From contig JAHLKC010000041.1 of assembly GCA_025449115.1 (NCBI GenBank), forward strand, positions 207,869 to 271,868: a stretch of DNA of 64,000 nucleotides, in the 5' to 3' direction. How positions within the stretch are numbered: position 1 is the first letter of the stretch; each line of letters opens with the position of its first letter. Positions 62,653-64,000 of this stretch are shown in pieces. The notes beneath the pieces are model-generated. The model saw nothing but the letters and a program-made list of their open reading frames with translations, had not been told where the DNA came from and did not search any database. This DNA is from Chytridium lagenaria (lineage: Eukaryota; Chytridiomycota; Chytridiomycetes; Chytridiales; Chytridiaceae). A program made the translations under genes and the position numbers.

Positions 62653-62684
62653 AAGATTGCTGATTTGACATTGACCCTTCTCAA

Positions 62685-64000
62685 ATGCTTCACGATGACA
62701 CCCATGCTGTTGCAGGAGACACTTAAAACAAGAGGCATGAGCGGGGTGCAGCGAAACTAGTTTATCGAATGATGGAGACGGGGCCACCGCTTTTAAAAGA
62801 AATCTTTGAGACGCAAGGTGTTTCTTAAACTGACGTTGATGGCTGATGTCGTGTTCAGGCTGGATTCCTTACGTTGAGGGCGAAAGCAAGTACTGGAACC
62901 TGTGGTGGAAAGGTTTGTGCTGGTGACATGACAAACTCCAACCATCCCTCCAGGTTCTCGCTATCGCGTCTGTGACTATGACGGCTGCAAGCCATGGCAA
63001 CGTCTGAACCATTTTCCCAAGACGGCAGCGATAACAAGGAAGGTATGAATGCTCGCGCAAACTAGGATCTGACGAAGAATGCTGCAACAGGACTGCTGTT
63101 CCGTACGTTAAAGACAATGAAGGGCATATATGGTCGCGCATACGATTTCTTCCCGCAGACGTTCTCATTACCAAACGATTACGTCAAGTTTGTTCGTGTG
63201 TATGCAAGTGAAGAGGAGCAAGGGTCAAAGGTGGGTTCATTCCCATATTCTTGGTTTGATATGTCTTGAAACCAGTCTTTGTGGATATGCAAACCTGCAG
63301 ACTTGAGCCGTGGACGAAAAATCTTTGTCTTTAAAAACCTCGAGCATCTGACTTACGACTGCAAGTAAGATTATGTTAAGGCGCGTGCGTACATGACCAT
63401 TCGCAGTGCAATCCTTCAACGATATATCCCTAATCCTCTCCTCATATCAGGCTACAAGTTTGATCTTCGATGGTGAAGTCTTTGTAGAGTGCAAAAACTA
63501 AACCTTTCCACAGCTACGTGTTTGTTCAATCGTATAATCCCCTCTGCATATACCTTTACGATGAAGGCTTGACTCGATTTGCAACGGTACCTTTTTAGTT
63601 TTTTTTAAGAACCTAACTTATCACCAGAGTCTCTACGACGTATCAACTTTAGACAACCGCTTCTCACACCTAACAAATACATCGATCAATAAGTTCAGCC
63701 CTACACTGAACGAGCCAAAGAGTGGTGTTGGGCTAGGATGCAAGTGGGATTTTCTCCGATTAAGGGAGTATTGTCAGGCAAGCGATATTCCGTTTGGAAA
63801 GATCTGGGAAAAGTAGGATAAACCTCCATATAACTCGAAGACTTATACATTTTTGTAGAATGATTAGCATTATTATCATGACTCTTCTGCCTGTCGCGAT
63901 GGAAATGAACCAGAGCCAGAAAGGATGTTTTGAGCTTTACGGATTTGGTTCGGACTTTCGATATTGCGATAAATTACTGATGATTCAAAGATATTTTGAA
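62685..64000 (+). CDS. TTLL2: Tubulin tyrosine ligase-like protein, TTLL2 type, 3' truncated
   Basis: ATP-grasp enzyme of the TTLL family, probably a polyglutamylase acting on ciliary tubulin. Segments: KLVYRMMETGPPLLKEIF, GWIPYVEGESKYWNLWWKGS, KPWQRLNHFPKTAAITRK, TFSLPNDYVKFVRVY, LWICKPADLSRGRKIFVFKN and NAILQRYIPNPLLISGYKFD. LRWYVFVQSYNPLCIYLYDE, GLTRFATSLYDVSTLDNRFS, HLTNTSIN and GCFELYGFGSDF follow. ATP-binding KPADLSRGR, QRYIPNPLL and KFDLRxYV are the family core. The final DxN metal site lies beyond the window. The start is uncertain: an in-frame TAA follows the Met at 62685, and Met near 62770 is the next option. Confidence 0.85.

Overview
The window is nuclear DNA from a gene-dense eukaryote, most likely a zoosporic (flagellated) fungus such as a chytrid or blastocladiomycete. 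Genes are broken into many short exons by small GT-AG introns, mostly about 40-70 bases. Fungal marks include a Cdc12-like septin, a fused HMP(-P) kinase/TenA protein (THI20 type) and an RlpA-like double-psi barrel wall protein. Marks of a motile cilium include axonemal dynein intermediate chain 2, epsilon-tubulin, katanin p60, a C1a-32/CFAP119-like central-pair protein and a TTLL2-type tubulin ligase. I see no CRISPR array, prokaryotic operon, rRNA, tRNA or recognisable transposon.

Layout, left to right: a 5'-truncated polyglutamine protein (+); 14-3-3 (-); an unrecognised gene (-); septin (-); V-ATPase subunit C (-); BRX1 (+); epsilon-tubulin, katanin p60 and CFAP119-like (all -); an orphan gene (+); Beclin-1/Atg6 (-); a PHD/Ash2-like protein (+); ubiquitin E1 (-); a small orphan (+); eIF2-beta (-); DBP5 helicase (+); DNAI2 (+); SLY1 (+); RPS22/uS8 (-); eIF3a (-); eIF3l (+); PDRG1-like (-); SF3B6 (+); a 1.8 kb sparse gap; an RlpA-like secreted protein (-); a coiled-coil protein (-); THI20-like (-); GPI8/PIG-K (+); proteasome alpha PSMA3 (+); SRP54 (-); EMC8/9 (+); DNA ligase I (+); a NOPCHAP1-like protein (+); and a TTLL2-like ligase (+) cut by the right edge.

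The genome is extremely compact. At least six gene pairs are head to head with only 48-194 bases between start codons, so they probably share bidirectional promoters. One pair encodes two subunits of the same complex (eIF3a/eIF3l). Several tandem and convergent neighbours are 6-36 bases apart. A microtubule/cilium block (epsilon-tubulin, katanin, CFAP119-like and possibly a divergent orphan) fills about 12.9-20.1 kb.

Many highly conserved exons are split by single-base insertions or deletions that the protein family immediately exposes (14-3-3, SRP54, Beclin, THI20, BRX1 and others). I read these as uncorrected long-read errors rather than pseudogenes, so coordinates below give gene spans that include introns and bridge these shifts. 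I found no convincing novel molecular system. The main leads are the bidirectional-promoter architecture, the cilium gene block and four unrecognised genes.
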